The notes: generated by a model not told the origin, from the letters alone. Numbered from the stretch's first letter, positions 1-7,291 are shown. The stretch is 10,076 nucleotides of DNA from Eshraghiella sp045124255 (GCA_045124255.1 JBGVLM010000030.1:1-10076), one strand, 5' to 3'. Numbers and translations: made by a program.

Positions 1-146
1 AACAGGAGAGAAAAGAACTATTACCTGATTGACACTAGGACAATTATATCATGGGCTTAACTAAGCCGATTGATATTTATATAAAAAATAAAGAAAGGAA
101 AAGTATAAATCTTTATCTAAAAGATATTATACGAGGAGAGATATTG
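1..146 (+). other. Leader of the thiamine-binding gene; possible tail of an upstream gene or degenerate TPP-riboswitch end
   Basis: The stretch before the first clear gene is ambiguous. One reading frame (stop at 30-32) ends in the protein-like QERKELLPD, and another (stop at 58-60) ends in LIDTRTIISWA, so an upstream gene could end here. Alternatively, TTACCTGAT at 21-29 equals the ACCTGAT core of TPP riboswitches, which would suit a thiamine-binding gene, but the usual following GGATAATGCCAGCGTAGG part is not recognisable. A short perfect stem-loop, GGCTT-AACT-AAGCC, lies at 54-67 with no T-run directly after it. I see no convincing promoter pair. Upstream sequence is needed to decide between these readings. 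Confidence 0.25.
131..140 (+). promoter_or_regulatory. Ribosome binding site fixing the start at 147
   Basis: The purine-rich GAGGAGAG at 133-140 lies 6 bases before ATG 147. The in-frame ATG at 51 has no such site, and the 32 residues it would add do not look like the family's N-terminus. Confidence 0.75.
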
Positions 147-446
147 ATGAACGCAAATGTAGCAATTCAGGTTTTACCGCATGTTGATACGGATGAAGAG
201 GTTATCCGCATTGTTGATGAGGTAATTGATTATATCAGAAGCACGGGTTGTACATATTATGTAGGACCATGCGAAACAGCGATTGAAGGAGAGTATGAGG
301 AACTGATGGAAATCGTTAAGAACTGCCAGTATATTGCAATTAAGGCAGGCTGCCCTAAGGTTGCTTCTTATGTTAAGATTTCCTTCAGCCCTGAAGGCGG
401 TGTGCTTACCATAGATGAAAAGGTTACAAAGCATCATAAACAGTAA
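147..446 (+). CDS. Thiamine-binding protein, MTH1187/YqgV (DUF77) family
   Basis: This 99-residue cytosolic protein belongs to the small ferredoxin-like-fold family (Thiamine_BP, formerly DUF77, MTH1187/YqgV) whose members bind thiamine or related pyrimidines and often sit beside thiamine-type ABC transporters. What I see is the family start NVAIQVLPHVDTDEEVIRIVDEVIDYI, compressed here to its pattern: a beta strand, then an amphipathic helix. The conserved stretch YYVGPCETAIEGEYEEL follows at residues 38-54, then a second helix and the strand KISFSPEGG. The length is normal for the family. The start at ATG 147 is chosen for its GAGGAGAG site; an in-frame ATG at 51 is less likely. The next gene begins 102 bp downstream with no terminator between them. 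The substrate is inferred from the family, and an unseen upstream transporter would support it. Confidence 0.8.
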   Translation: MNANVAIQVLPHVDTDEEVIRIVDEVIDYIRSTGCTYYVGPCETAIEGEYEELMEIVKNCQYIAIKAGCPKVASYVKISFSPEGGVLTIDEKVTKHHKQ

Positions 447-485
447 GCAAATTCATATAAATTTAATGATAAATGATTTACTCCC

Positions 486-507
486 TTAATGCCGGATTAG
501 GTATTAA
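486..507 (+). other. Stem-loop before the purine permease gene
   Basis: TTAATGCC (486-493) pairs with GGTATTAA (500-507), giving an 8-bp stem with one G-U pair and a 6-base loop GGATTA. No T-run follows on either strand, so it is not a standard terminator. It could be a leader structure or an operator dyad for the permease gene. Confidence 0.35.
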
Positions 508-548
508 AAATAAGTTTTGGCTTAATAATAGATGATGAGGAAAAGAAA

Positions 549-1958
549 ATGGAAAAATTTTTTAAACTAAAAGAACGCAATACAACAGTGCGTACGGAAA
601 TAACAGCAGGTGTAACCACTTTTTTTGCAATGGTTTACATTTTGATGGTTAATGCAAATATGTTTTCTGACCCGCTTGGTGACGGCAGCAACCATTTAGG
701 AGTTTCTTTTGGTGCTATTTATATTGCTACGGCAATATCCGCGATTATCGGTACGGTTTTAATGGGACTTATCGCCAACCTGCCGCTTGCACTGTGTACG
801 GGAATGGGACTAAATGCTTTCTTTGTATATACTGTATGTCTTGAAATCGGATTAAGCTATTCAAATGCACTTGTGCTTATTTTCTTTGAGGGAATTGTTT
901 TTGTACTTCTTACAATAACCGGACTACGAAAGAAAATGTTTGACGCAATACCAAAACCGGTACGTGACGCAACTACGGCAGGAATCGGTTTGTTTATTGC
1001 ATTTATCGGTTTACAGAGTTCCGGTATTATTGTACCAAGCTCATCAACGGCGGTAACTCTCGGTTCCTTTAATATACTGAAGGGAAACTGGGGCAGCATG
1101 ATGCCTGCCGTTGTTACGATAATTGCATTCCTTGCCCTGATTATTATGGAAAAAAAGAATGTTAAGGGCTCGGTGCTTATTGCGATTGTAGGAGGTACAG
1201 GCTTATATTACCTGTTTGGATTAACTGTTCCTGATTTCTATGCCGGCGTAAATGTAACAGTCGGAAGTCCTTTCGAGGCATTCGGACAGTTTGCAAATGA
1301 AGCCTTTGGAAAGGTCTTTACGGAGGGCTTTGATTTCAGTGCATTTATTGCTGAACACGGAGTTGCCAATCTTATAATCACTATTATAACAACAGCACTT
1401 GCATTCTGTATGGTGGATATGTTTGATACAATGGCAACACTTTACGGCGCGGTATCACAGGGAAATATTCTGACAGAGGACGGACAGGTCCCTAAAATGG
1501 AAGAAGCAATGTTTTCAGATGCTGCAGCAACAATGGCAGGAGCAGTCTGCGGTACCTCAACCGTTACCACGGTTGCAGAATCTGCATCAGGTATAGTTGC
1601 GGGCGGAAGAACGGGACTTGCTGCAATTGTGTCAGCAGTTATGATTTTAATTGCAATGTTTTTAAGTCCGATAGCACAGTTAATTCCTAACTGTGCAACT
1701 GCTCCGGCACTTATATATGTTGGTGTACTGATGATTTCATCCGTTAAAGGTATCGACTGGAAATCAGTGGATATTGCAGCACCTGCTTTTATGACAATGG
1801 TTATGATGCCATTATCATATAATATTTCGTATGGAATTGCCTTTGGAATAATAACTTATGTAGCTGTAAATTTATTTACAGGCAAGGCGAAAGATGTTAA
1901 AATCAGCACATGGATTATTGCATTGCTGTTTGTGGCAATGTTAATTCTGACGCATTAG
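549..1958 (+). CDS. NCS2-family purine (guanine/hypoxanthine/adenine) permease, AzgA/PbuG type
   Basis: This 469-residue polytopic inner-membrane protein imports purine bases by proton symport, as known for the AzgA/PbuG (COG2252) branch of NCS2. The N-terminus has the family signature in which a short charged leader (residues 1-15) runs into TAGVTTFFAMVYILMVNA. Further signatures are LCTGMGLNAFF (82-92), the DMFDTMATL segment (290-298) that carries substrate-contact acids, and GTSTVTTVAESASGI followed by GGRTGL (335-356). About a dozen hydrophobic segments follow one another through residue 468, and the length is typical. A GATGAGG site lies just before the ATG. The SPFH gene begins 30 bp downstream. 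No purine riboswitch is recognisable in the 102-bp upstream gap. Which purine is carried cannot be told from sequence alone. Confidence 0.92.
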   Translation: MEKFFKLKERNTTVRTEITAGVTTFFAMVYILMVNANMFSDPLGDGSNHLGVSFGAIYIATAISAIIGTVLMGLIANLPLALCTGMGLNAFFVYTVCLEIGLSYSNALVLIFFEGIVFVLLTITGLRKKMFDAIPKPVRDATTAGIGLFIAFIGLQSSGIIVPSSSTAVTLGSFNILKGNWGSMMPAVVTIIAFLALIIMEKKNVKGSVLIAIVGGTGLYYLFGLTVPDFYAGVNVTVGSPFEAFGQFANEAFGKVFTEGFDFSAFIAEHGVANLIITIITTALAFCMVDMFDTMATLYGAVSQGNILTEDGQVPKMEEAMFSDAAATMAGAVCGTSTVTTVAESASGIVAGGRTGLAAIVSAVMILIAMFLSPIAQLIPNCATAPALIYVGVLMISSVKGIDWKSVDIAAPAFMTMVMMPLSYNISYGIAFGIITYVAVNLFTGKAKDVKISTWIIALLFVAMLILTH

Positions 1959-1988
1959 TTATAATTACACACGAGGAGGAACATAATA

Positions 1989-2912
1989 ATGAATGTGTTT
2001 ATTGGAGCAATTGGCGTTTTGCTTATTATAGGCGGTTTTGTAGTGTTAGGACTGTATAAGAGCTGCAGAACGGGACTTAAGGCATATACACCGATGTGGA
2101 TTATCGGAATGGTTCTTTTTGTACTGTCATTCAGTTTTACAATCATTCCAACCGGATATACGGGCGTAAGAGTAGTATTCGGTCAGGTTAATGACACTCC
2201 TGCACCAAACGGATTATGCTGGAAGATTCCTTTTGCAGAGGAGATTAAGAAGGTTAACAACAAACAGCAGGATATCGAATTCTCAGGTGAAATCTGGGGT
2301 GAGACATCTGAGAGGACAGCTATCAGCTTTAGCGGAATTATTGTTACATATTCAATTTCCGGCGATAAATCTGCATGGATATATTCCCATGTTTCCAATT
2401 ATGAGGATAATCTTGTCTCAACGGCACTTGTCTCATCTGCAATTAAGACTGCGAGCAAAACTTTGGCGGATGTAGATGCTACTAACCGAGGAAAGATTGA
2501 ACCGCTTGCACAGGAAACAATCCAGGCATCGCTTGACGGCAAATACGGAGCAGGCGTTGTAACGGTTAATAAGGTCGTTATCAATAATGTGGATTTTGAG
2601 GAATCCTATAATGCTGCCATTGCTGCAAAACAGCAGGCACAGCTTGAATATGAACAGCAGCAGATAATCAACCAGAAAAATGTTGAACAGGCAGAGGCAG
2701 AGGCGGAGGCTGCAATTGCAAAAGCAAACGGAGAGGCAGAAGCACTCAAAATTGCAGCACAGGCAGAAGCAGAGGCCAATAAGACCATAGCAGATTCTTT
2801 GTCAGACGATATTTTTACTAACTATATGCTGGATAAATGGAACGGAGAGCTTCCGTTGGTTGTCGGAGACGGTCAGACAATTTTTGATTTGGGTTCTTAT
2901 CTGGAAAAATAA
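1989..2912 (+). CDS. SPFH/band 7 (prohibitin-like) membrane protein
   Basis: This 307-residue protein is membrane-anchored by two hydrophobic segments at its N-terminus (about residues 3-23 and 36-54). A band 7/prohibitin domain (about 54-220) follows, starting with IIPTGYTGVRVVFGQV, which is the usual entry to this domain. A long alanine/glutamate/glutamine-rich coiled coil (about 212-268) comes next, then a short C-terminal region with the DKWNGELPLVVGDG motif often seen in bacterial band 7 proteins. SPFH proteins build oligomeric scaffolds in membranes and often act with proteases or other membrane proteins; the client here is unknown. A strong GAGGAGGA site sits nine bases before ATG 1989. 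The gene lies 30 bp after the permease and 30 bp before the polymerase, so it is probably in the same operon. No NfeD-type partner is present. Confidence 0.88.
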   Translation: MNVFIGAIGVLLIIGGFVVLGLYKSCRTGLKAYTPMWIIGMVLFVLSFSFTIIPTGYTGVRVVFGQVNDTPAPNGLCWKIPFAEEIKKVNNKQQDIEFSGEIWGETSERTAISFSGIIVTYSISGDKSAWIYSHVSNYEDNLVSTALVSSAIKTASKTLADVDATNRGKIEPLAQETIQASLDGKYGAGVVTVNKVVINNVDFEESYNAAIAAKQQAQLEYEQQQIINQKNVEQAEAEAEAAIAKANGEAEALKIAAQAEAEANKTIADSLSDDIFTNYMLDKWNGELPLVVGDGQTIFDLGSYLEK

Positions 2913-2926
2913 TAGCATTATATTGC

Positions 2927-2932
2927 AAGGAG
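2927..2932 (+). promoter_or_regulatory. Ribosome binding site deciding the polymerase start
   Basis: AAGGAG at 2927-2932 is followed by three in-frame start options: TTG 2934, GTG 2937 and ATG 2943. Only ATG 2943 has a workable spacing (10 bases). The TTG is one base away and the GTG four. Confidence 0.65.
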
Positions 2933-2942
2933 ATTGGTGGTC

Positions 2943-4223
2943 ATGGATAGAAAATACTTATGTATTGATTTAAAGTCCTTCTATGCCTCTGTGGAATGTG
3001 CAGAGAGGGGACTGAATCCGATGACCACCAATCTTGTTGTTGCGGACCCGGAACGTTCCGAGAAAACAATATGCCTTGCGGTTTCGCCGTCAATGAAGGC
3101 ACTAGGAGTTCCCAACCGCTGTCGCGTTTTTCAGATTCCGAAGGAAATAGATTATATAATGGCACAGCCCAGAATGTTGAAATACATCGAATATTCAGCC
3201 GAAATCTACGGAATTTATCTTAAATATATATCTAAGGATGATATATGGGTATATTCAGTTGATGAGGCTTTTATTGATGTTACGGACTATCTTAAACTGT
3301 ATAAGCTTACTGCTAAGGAGCTTGCCGTCCGTATAATGGATGATATCAGGAGAACAACGGGCGTTCCTGCAAGCTGCGGAATAGGTACTAATCTGTATCT
3401 TACCAAAATAGCACTCGATATAACGGCTAAACATTCTAAGGACAATATAGGGTATCTTGATGAGGAGACATACCGCAGGACTTTGTGGCGGCACAAGCCG
3501 CTTACCGATTTTTGGAGAATCGGAGGCGGAATTGCAAGAAGACTCGGGCGAATCGGTATATTTACAATGGAAGATTTGACAAGGGTTGACGAGGAACGGC
3601 TGTACAGAATGTTTGGTGTTGACGCAGAGCTGTTAATTGACCATGCATGGGGCAGGGAGAGTACGGAAATAGCGGACATTAAAGCATATAAGCCTAAGAA
3701 AAATTCTTTTTCCAACGGTCAGGTTCTGCCGAGGGATTACAGCTATGAGGAATGCCTTGTTGTTGTAAAAGAAATGGCTGACGCATTATGCCTTGATTTG
3801 GTTGAAAGGGACATGTATGCCGGCTCAATCAGCCTGTATTTGGGATATTCCTCCGCATTTGAGGTAGAGGGCTCCAGAGGAACATCGGCATTTTCGGCAG
3901 AAACCAATTCTGCAAGAACAATAATTCACGTTGTGGAGAAATTATACAAATCAATCGTAAAAAGCTATCCGGTAAGACGAATTAATATGTCGTTTAATAA
4001 TGTTGTAAGTGAAATCTGTATGCAGTATGATTTTTTTACTGATCCGGCGGATTTGGAGCGTGAGAATAAAATGCAGCATGCAATTCTGGATATTAAAAAG
4101 AAATTTGGGAAAAATGCAATTTTACGCGGAATGAACTTTCGCCCAGGAGCAACAATGATTGAACGCAATATGCAGATAGGAGGGCATAAGAGTGGCGAAC
4201 AGACCGAAGATGGACCGAAGTGA
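2943..4223 (+). CDS. Y-family DNA polymerase, UvrX/YqjW (UmuC-like) type
   Basis: This 426-residue translesion DNA polymerase copies past damaged bases with low fidelity. The first catalytic motif is IDLKSFYASVE with Asp9 and the aromatic steric-gate region F13-Y14. The second is SVDEAFID with catalytic Asp107 and Glu108. The fingers/palm stretch GIGTNLYLTKIALDITAKH (about 146-164) and a helix-hairpin-helix WRIGGGIARRLGRIG (about 191-205) are clear, and a little-finger domain fills about 255-410. The tail RNMQIGGHKSG resembles UvrX/YqjW proteins more than DinB, as does KSFYAS in place of DAFFAS. I do not see a clear beta-clamp QxxLF motif at the end. ATG 2943 is preferred over TTG 2934 by spacing to AAGGAG. 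The YolD gene overlaps its 3' end, as is common for this polymerase type. No LexA box is visible upstream. Confidence 0.92.
   Translation: MDRKYLCIDLKSFYASVECAERGLNPMTTNLVVADPERSEKTICLAVSPSMKALGVPNRCRVFQIPKEIDYIMAQPRMLKYIEYSAEIYGIYLKYISKDDIWVYSVDEAFIDVTDYLKLYKLTAKELAVRIMDDIRRTTGVPASCGIGTNLYLTKIALDITAKHSKDNIGYLDEETYRRTLWRHKPLTDFWRIGGGIARRLGRIGIFTMEDLTRVDEERLYRMFGVDAELLIDHAWGRESTEIADIKAYKPKKNSFSNGQVLPRDYSYEECLVVVKEMADALCLDLVERDMYAGSISLYLGYSSAFEVEGSRGTSAFSAETNSARTIIHVVEKLYKSIVKSYPVRRINMSFNNVVSEICMQYDFFTDPADLERENKMQHAILDIKKKFGKNAILRGMNFRPGATMIERNMQIGGHKSGEQTEDGPK
4178..4184 (+). promoter_or_regulatory. Ribosome binding site of the YolD gene, inside the polymerase gene
   Basis: AGGAGGG lies 7 bases before GTG 4192 and within the last 50 bases of the polymerase gene. 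It supports a GTG start and an overlapping, probably translationally coupled, gene. Confidence 0.7.
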
Positions 4224-4515
4224 CAGAGCCAAACAGTTCATGCCCTTTGACGCAGTTAAGGGTTTGCATGAGGCATTGAGGGAGAAGGAACGCATAGTGG
4301 TTCCCAGAATGGAGCTTGCCGAAGATTACGCAGAGGAGCTTAACCGGATTATTCAGAATCTTTCAATAGCGGAGATGATAACGGTGGTTCACTTTGAAGA
4401 TGATGAATATGTTAAGACCACAGGCCTTATTTCCAAAATTGATAAGGAGAACGGATATATGAATGTGGTTAATACAAGAATTGAATTCAAAAATATAATG
4501 AAAATCGAAAAATAA
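4192..4515 (+). CDS. YolD-like protein, partner gene of the Y-family polymerase
   Basis: This small (107-residue) soluble protein is of the YolD-like family. In Firmicutes and their phages and plasmids these genes are commonly found next to UvrX/YqjW-type polymerases; their molecular role is not established, though a part in the SOS/translesion response is assumed. The N-terminal pattern DRAKQFMPFDAVKGLHEALREKE (first 20 or so residues after RSD) is the family hallmark. A short acidic segment and a beta-rich half (VVHFEDDEYVKTTGLISKID) follow. The gene starts with GTG 4192 and overlaps the polymerase by 32 bases in another frame, with a strong AGGAGGG site. It is the last gene of the run and is followed within 10 bp by a terminator. 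Confidence 0.82.
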   Translation: MANRPKMDRSDRAKQFMPFDAVKGLHEALREKERIVVPRMELAEDYAEELNRIIQNLSIAEMITVVHFEDDEYVKTTGLISKIDKENGYMNVVNTRIEFKNIMKIEK

Positions 4516-4521
4516 TCAGAA

Positions 4522-4577
4522 GATGTTGCTTACGCAATCCGCCGCAGACGGAGGATTGCGCAGGCGACATCCTTTTT
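4522..4577 (+). terminator. Strong rho-independent terminator closing the + strand operon, possibly bidirectional
   Basis: A long stem begins with GATGT (4522-4526) pairing with ACATC (4567-4571) and runs through GCAATCC (4534-4540) pairing with GGATTGC (4553-4559) to a CAGA loop at 4545-4548, with only one or two mismatches. T(5) at 4573-4577 follows. On the - strand the bases after the stem are moderately T-rich, so it may also stop the converging HD-GYP transcript. It touches the HD-GYP stop codon at 4580. Confidence 0.92.
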
Positions 4578-4579
4578 AT

Positions 4580-5677
4580 TTACAGAATGATTATATTGGC
4601 ACAGCTTAAATCTTCACCTAAATTATATATCTTACCTGTCCGAACACCTACAACGGTAGGGCGGAGTATATAATGAGGACTGTTCTTAACTACCTTGGCT
4701 TTCTCGCCGTTGCTGAGTTCGACTATCGAGCCAACGGGATAGAGTATCATACTTTCCAAAAAGCTTTTCATTGCATTGATATCAAGCTCGCCTGTCATTG
4801 ACATAATCATCTCTACGGCGTCACGCTGCGAAAATGCCTGTTTGTATGGGCGTTCGGTAATCAATGCGTCATAAATGTCTGCAACTGACAGAATCTTTGC
4901 ATACGGAGAAATCTGATTCTCTGTAATACCCATCGGATAGCCGGAGCCGTTTATTTTCTCATGGTGCTGTAAAACGCCGAGTGCAACAGTATTGGAGAAT
5001 TCAGGCCTTTCCCTGACTATTCTGTATCCATAAACGGAATGCTGTCTCATAATGGCAAATTCCTCATCATCAAGTCTTCCCGGCTTGTTGAGAATCTCTA
5101 AAGGCACCTTGGTTTTGCCTACATCATGCATAAGCCCTGCGACACCGATTTCAAATACTTCCTGTTTGGATAAACCCTGATGTCTGGCAAGAATCATTGC
5201 AATTGTGGCAACATCAACACTGTGCTTGAATGTATATTCGTCACAGGTTTTAAGCTCTCCGATATCAATGGCAATGGCGTTATTCTGTTCAATCGCATTT
5301 AAAAGGTCATTGGTTATGCTTGCAGTAGTATCAACAAGACTTGCGTCATCGGTGTTGTTATAAATGCTCTGTATACCATGGGAAATTCGTTCACGCACAC
5401 TGTTTGATAATGAAACCTTGGCACGGTCCTCACAGTATAATTTCTCAATGTTATTCTGGGCGGCAGGTGAGATGATAATATTCTCTTCTTCCGGACTCAT
5501 TTCGCCGTCCTGAATATATACACTCATAACACCCATTTTAAGGAGCGAATCAATAATGTATTCATCAAGAATAGCACCGCGTGTAATGAGATTGCGCCCC
5601 AAACGGTCAACTACCGACTGGTCCATTTTCATGCCGGGCTTTAACTGCCTTGTACGCATATATTTTCGTCTAATCAT
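4580..5677 (-). CDS. HD-GYP domain cyclic-di-GMP phosphodiesterase
   Basis: This 365-residue soluble protein has a C-terminal-of-centre HD-GYP domain (about 140-300), a family that hydrolyses the second messenger c-di-GMP. All expected metal and substrate residues are visible: His152 in KHSVDVA, His184-Asp185 in MHDVGK, His213 in RQHS, His238-His239 in LQHHE, the GYP motif within NGSGYP (243-248) and Asp267 in SVADIYDAL. The N-terminal part (1-60, TRQLKPGMKM... then a GAILDEY stretch) is the short leader domain common to such clostridial proteins. The last 50 residues form a small beta-rich tail. There are no membrane segments or REC domain, so the input signal is unknown. GGAG lies 11 bases before ATG 5677. 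A terminator sits just upstream, so expression may need read-through or a promoter inside the preceding gene. Confidence 0.92.
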   Translation of the reverse strand: MIRRKYMRTRQLKPGMKMDQSVVDRLGRNLITRGAILDEYIIDSLLKMGVMSVYIQDGEMSPEEENIIISPAAQNNIEKLYCEDRAKVSLSNSVRERISHGIQSIYNNTDDASLVDTTASITNDLLNAIEQNNAIAIDIGELKTCDEYTFKHSVDVATIAMILARHQGLSKQEVFEIGVAGLMHDVGKTKVPLEILNKPGRLDDEEFAIMRQHSVYGYRIVRERPEFSNTVALGVLQHHEKINGSGYPMGITENQISPYAKILSVADIYDALITERPYKQAFSQRDAVEMIMSMTGELDINAMKSFLESMILYPVGSIVELSNGEKAKVVKNSPHYILRPTVVGVRTGKIYNLGEDLSCANIIIL

Positions 5678-5690
5678 GTCTTAACTCCGT

Positions 5691-5725
5691 TAAATAAAGC
5701 ACATGGCAGGTTAAATACCATGTGC
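5691..5725 (-). terminator. Terminator after the hydrogenase gene
   Basis: GCACATGG and CCATGTGC (5699-5706 and 5718-5725) form a perfect 8-bp stem with an 11-base loop. On the - strand the stem is followed by TTTATTTA. It lies between the hydrogenase stop and the HD-GYP start, only 14 bases before the latter. Confidence 0.8.
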
Positions 5726-5731
5726 CGTAAT

Positions 5732-7177
5732 TTATCTGTGCTGTGAGAAACTGCTTAAATCATAGTTTGCAAGATTCTCTACAATGCTTCTGCAATCTGC
5801 ACAGCTGATTAATGTATCCCGGTCTTTCCTGGATGAGAGCTGGTCGTTGTAGGAACTTGGTCCGCCTACGCAGCCGCCCTCGCATGCCATACCCTCAATG
5901 AAGTCTTCAGAAAATTTACCGGCCTTCATCATAAGCAGTGCCTTACGGCAGTCGGCAGCACCGTTTGCCTTGTAGACCTTAGGGTCAATATCATGTCCGG
6001 TTTCCTTCATGTATTCAAGAACGGAAGCAGTAACACCACCGGAATTGCCATAACGCTTACCGAATACTGAGGATTCCTGATAGCTCTCACCAGTTGGCTG
6101 AAGCTTAATGTTCTTAGCCTTCATAATTGCACGGATTTCGCTGAAGGTAAGAGCAGCATCAGCGTTGCCCTCTATCTGCTGGTCAACTATTTCGGATTTC
6201 TTGGCAAGGCAAGGACCGATAAATACTGTGTATGCATTAGGTACTTTTGCCTTAATCATTCTGGAAATCATGCACATCGGTGAAACGGTAGTGGAAATCT
6301 TATCCGCAAGCTCAGGAAAGTGCAGACGAATCATATTGACAAAAGCAGGACAGCAGGAGGTTGTTTTCTTCTCGCCGTTTTCGTATGCTTCAAGCCATTC
6401 CTCAGCTTCACTCTTGGTGGTCATATCGCCTCCGGCACCAACCTCAATCATATCATCGAAGCCCAGCTCCTTCATGGCAATTTTCCAGCTTGCCATTGTG
6501 ATGTCGGGACCGAACTGACCTTCAGCAGAAGGTGCAACCATTGCAAAAACAGGTCTGTCGGATTTAATTGCCTTAATTACGTCAACAATAAAGGTTTTAG
6601 AGCCGATTGCACCGAAAGGACAGCGGTGTATGCACTGGCCGCAGCGTATGCATTTATTCTTATCAATTACTGAAATTCCGTCTTCGTTATATGTAATTGC
6701 GTTAACAGGGCAGCTGAATTTACAAGGACGCTTAAGGTAAGCAATTGCATTGTAAGGACAGGACTTTGCACACATGCCGCATTCCTTGCATTTAAGCGGG
6801 TCAATCTTGGAATGCTTGTCACCCTGTGATACGGCACCGAATTTACAGGCATTGATACATGCTTTTCCCGCACAGTTCTGGCAGTTATCTGTAACAACAT
6901 AGCTGGAAATAGGGCAGTCAGCACAGGCTGAATCAATTACCTGAATGATATTTCCGTCATCATAAGTTCCGGGAGCTTTACCCTCCGCAAGTCTTACTCT
7001 CTGACGTATGATTTCTCTTTCTTTGTATATACAGCATCGGGACTGCGGCTTAGGTCCCGGAACCAAATCAAATGCAATGTTGTCTCTTTTCTCTTCAAGC
7101 TCATCCGCAAAAGCAAGCTTTGCAACCTCGTAGAGGACATCATGCTTTAATCGGATACAATTTTCATCTGCAAACAT
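5732..7177 (-). CDS. Monomeric [FeFe] hydrogenase, group B-like
   Basis: This 481-residue cytosolic iron-sulfur enzyme should interconvert protons and H2 using ferredoxin-type electrons. The H-cluster motifs are TSCCPAF (273-279; Cys276 ligand, Cys275 the proton-relay Cys), GPCLAKKSE (321-329; Cys323) and MACEGGCVGGP (430-440; Cys432, Cys436), so all four cluster ligands are present. Having GPC in place of MPC in the second motif and MACEGGC in place of MACPGGC points to group B (TIGR04105-like) rather than the classical group A enzymes. The N-terminal half has a CxxCx4CxxxC motif (99-111) and two ferredoxin motifs (130-140 and 176-186), with extra cysteines at 48-49, 85/88 and 152/156, suggesting about three [4Fe-4S] clusters. 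AAAGGA precedes ATG 7177. It has its own promoter and terminator. The physiological role of group B enzymes is poorly known. Confidence 0.9.
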   Translation of the reverse strand: MFADENCIRLKHDVLYEVAKLAFADELEEKRDNIAFDLVPGPKPQSRCCIYKEREIIRQRVRLAEGKAPGTYDDGNIIQVIDSACADCPISSYVVTDNCQNCAGKACINACKFGAVSQGDKHSKIDPLKCKECGMCAKSCPYNAIAYLKRPCKFSCPVNAITYNEDGISVIDKNKCIRCGQCIHRCPFGAIGSKTFIVDVIKAIKSDRPVFAMVAPSAEGQFGPDITMASWKIAMKELGFDDMIEVGAGGDMTTKSEAEEWLEAYENGEKKTTSCCPAFVNMIRLHFPELADKISTTVSPMCMISRMIKAKVPNAYTVFIGPCLAKKSEIVDQQIEGNADAALTFSEIRAIMKAKNIKLQPTGESYQESSVFGKRYGNSGGVTASVLEYMKETGHDIDPKVYKANGAADCRKALLMMKAGKFSEDFIEGMACEGGCVGGPSSYNDQLSSRKDRDTLISCADCRSIVENLANYDLSSFSQHR

Positions 7178-7211
7178 TTTATCTAAATCCTTTCAAAATA
7201 TAGTCACTATT

Positions 7212-7240
7212 ATTTTAGTCGAAAACAGTATGTGTGTCAA
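7212..7240 (-). promoter_or_regulatory. Sigma-A-type promoter of the hydrogenase gene
   Basis: On the - strand, TTGACA (7235-7240) and TAAAAT (7212-7217) are separated by exactly 17 bases. The expected start point lies about 28 bases before the ATG at 7177. The -35 box is 11 bases beyond the T-run of the buk terminator, so the hydrogenase gene is a separate unit. Confidence 0.8.
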
Positions 7241-7251
7241 TTTTAATGGAT

Positions 7252-7291
7252 AAAAAAAGACTGCAACAAATTTTGGAATTATGTTGCAGTC
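7252..7291 (-). terminator. Terminator after the ptb-buk operon
   Basis: On the - strand GACTGCAACA (7282-7291) pairs with TGTTGCAGTC (7259-7268) in a perfect 10-bp stem with a 13-base loop, followed by seven Ts (7252-7258). It begins 24 bases after the buk stop. Confidence 0.93.

Noticed and set aside
51..146. Longer start for the thiamine-binding gene at ATG 51
   Set aside because: There is no ribosome site before 51, the added residues are lysine-rich and unlike the family, and ATG 147 has a strong GAGGAGAG.
447..548. Purine riboswitch before the purine permease
   Set aside because: The conserved core loops of guanine/adenine riboswitches are not present in this 102-bp gap.
2620..2790. 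Repetitive GCAGAGGCAGAGGC-like DNA as a tandem repeat
   Set aside because: The repetition follows from Ala/Glu codons in the SPFH coiled coil and has no fixed unit length.
3050..3059. GGAACGTTCC palindrome as a LexA/SOS box
   Set aside because: It lies inside the polymerase coding region, has no spacer as LexA boxes do, and is explained by codons for Pro-Glu-Arg-Ser.
3287..3715. 142-residue antisense frame over the polymerase gene
   Set aside because: It is a shadow of a clearly conserved coding region, with no ribosome site and no recognisable motif.
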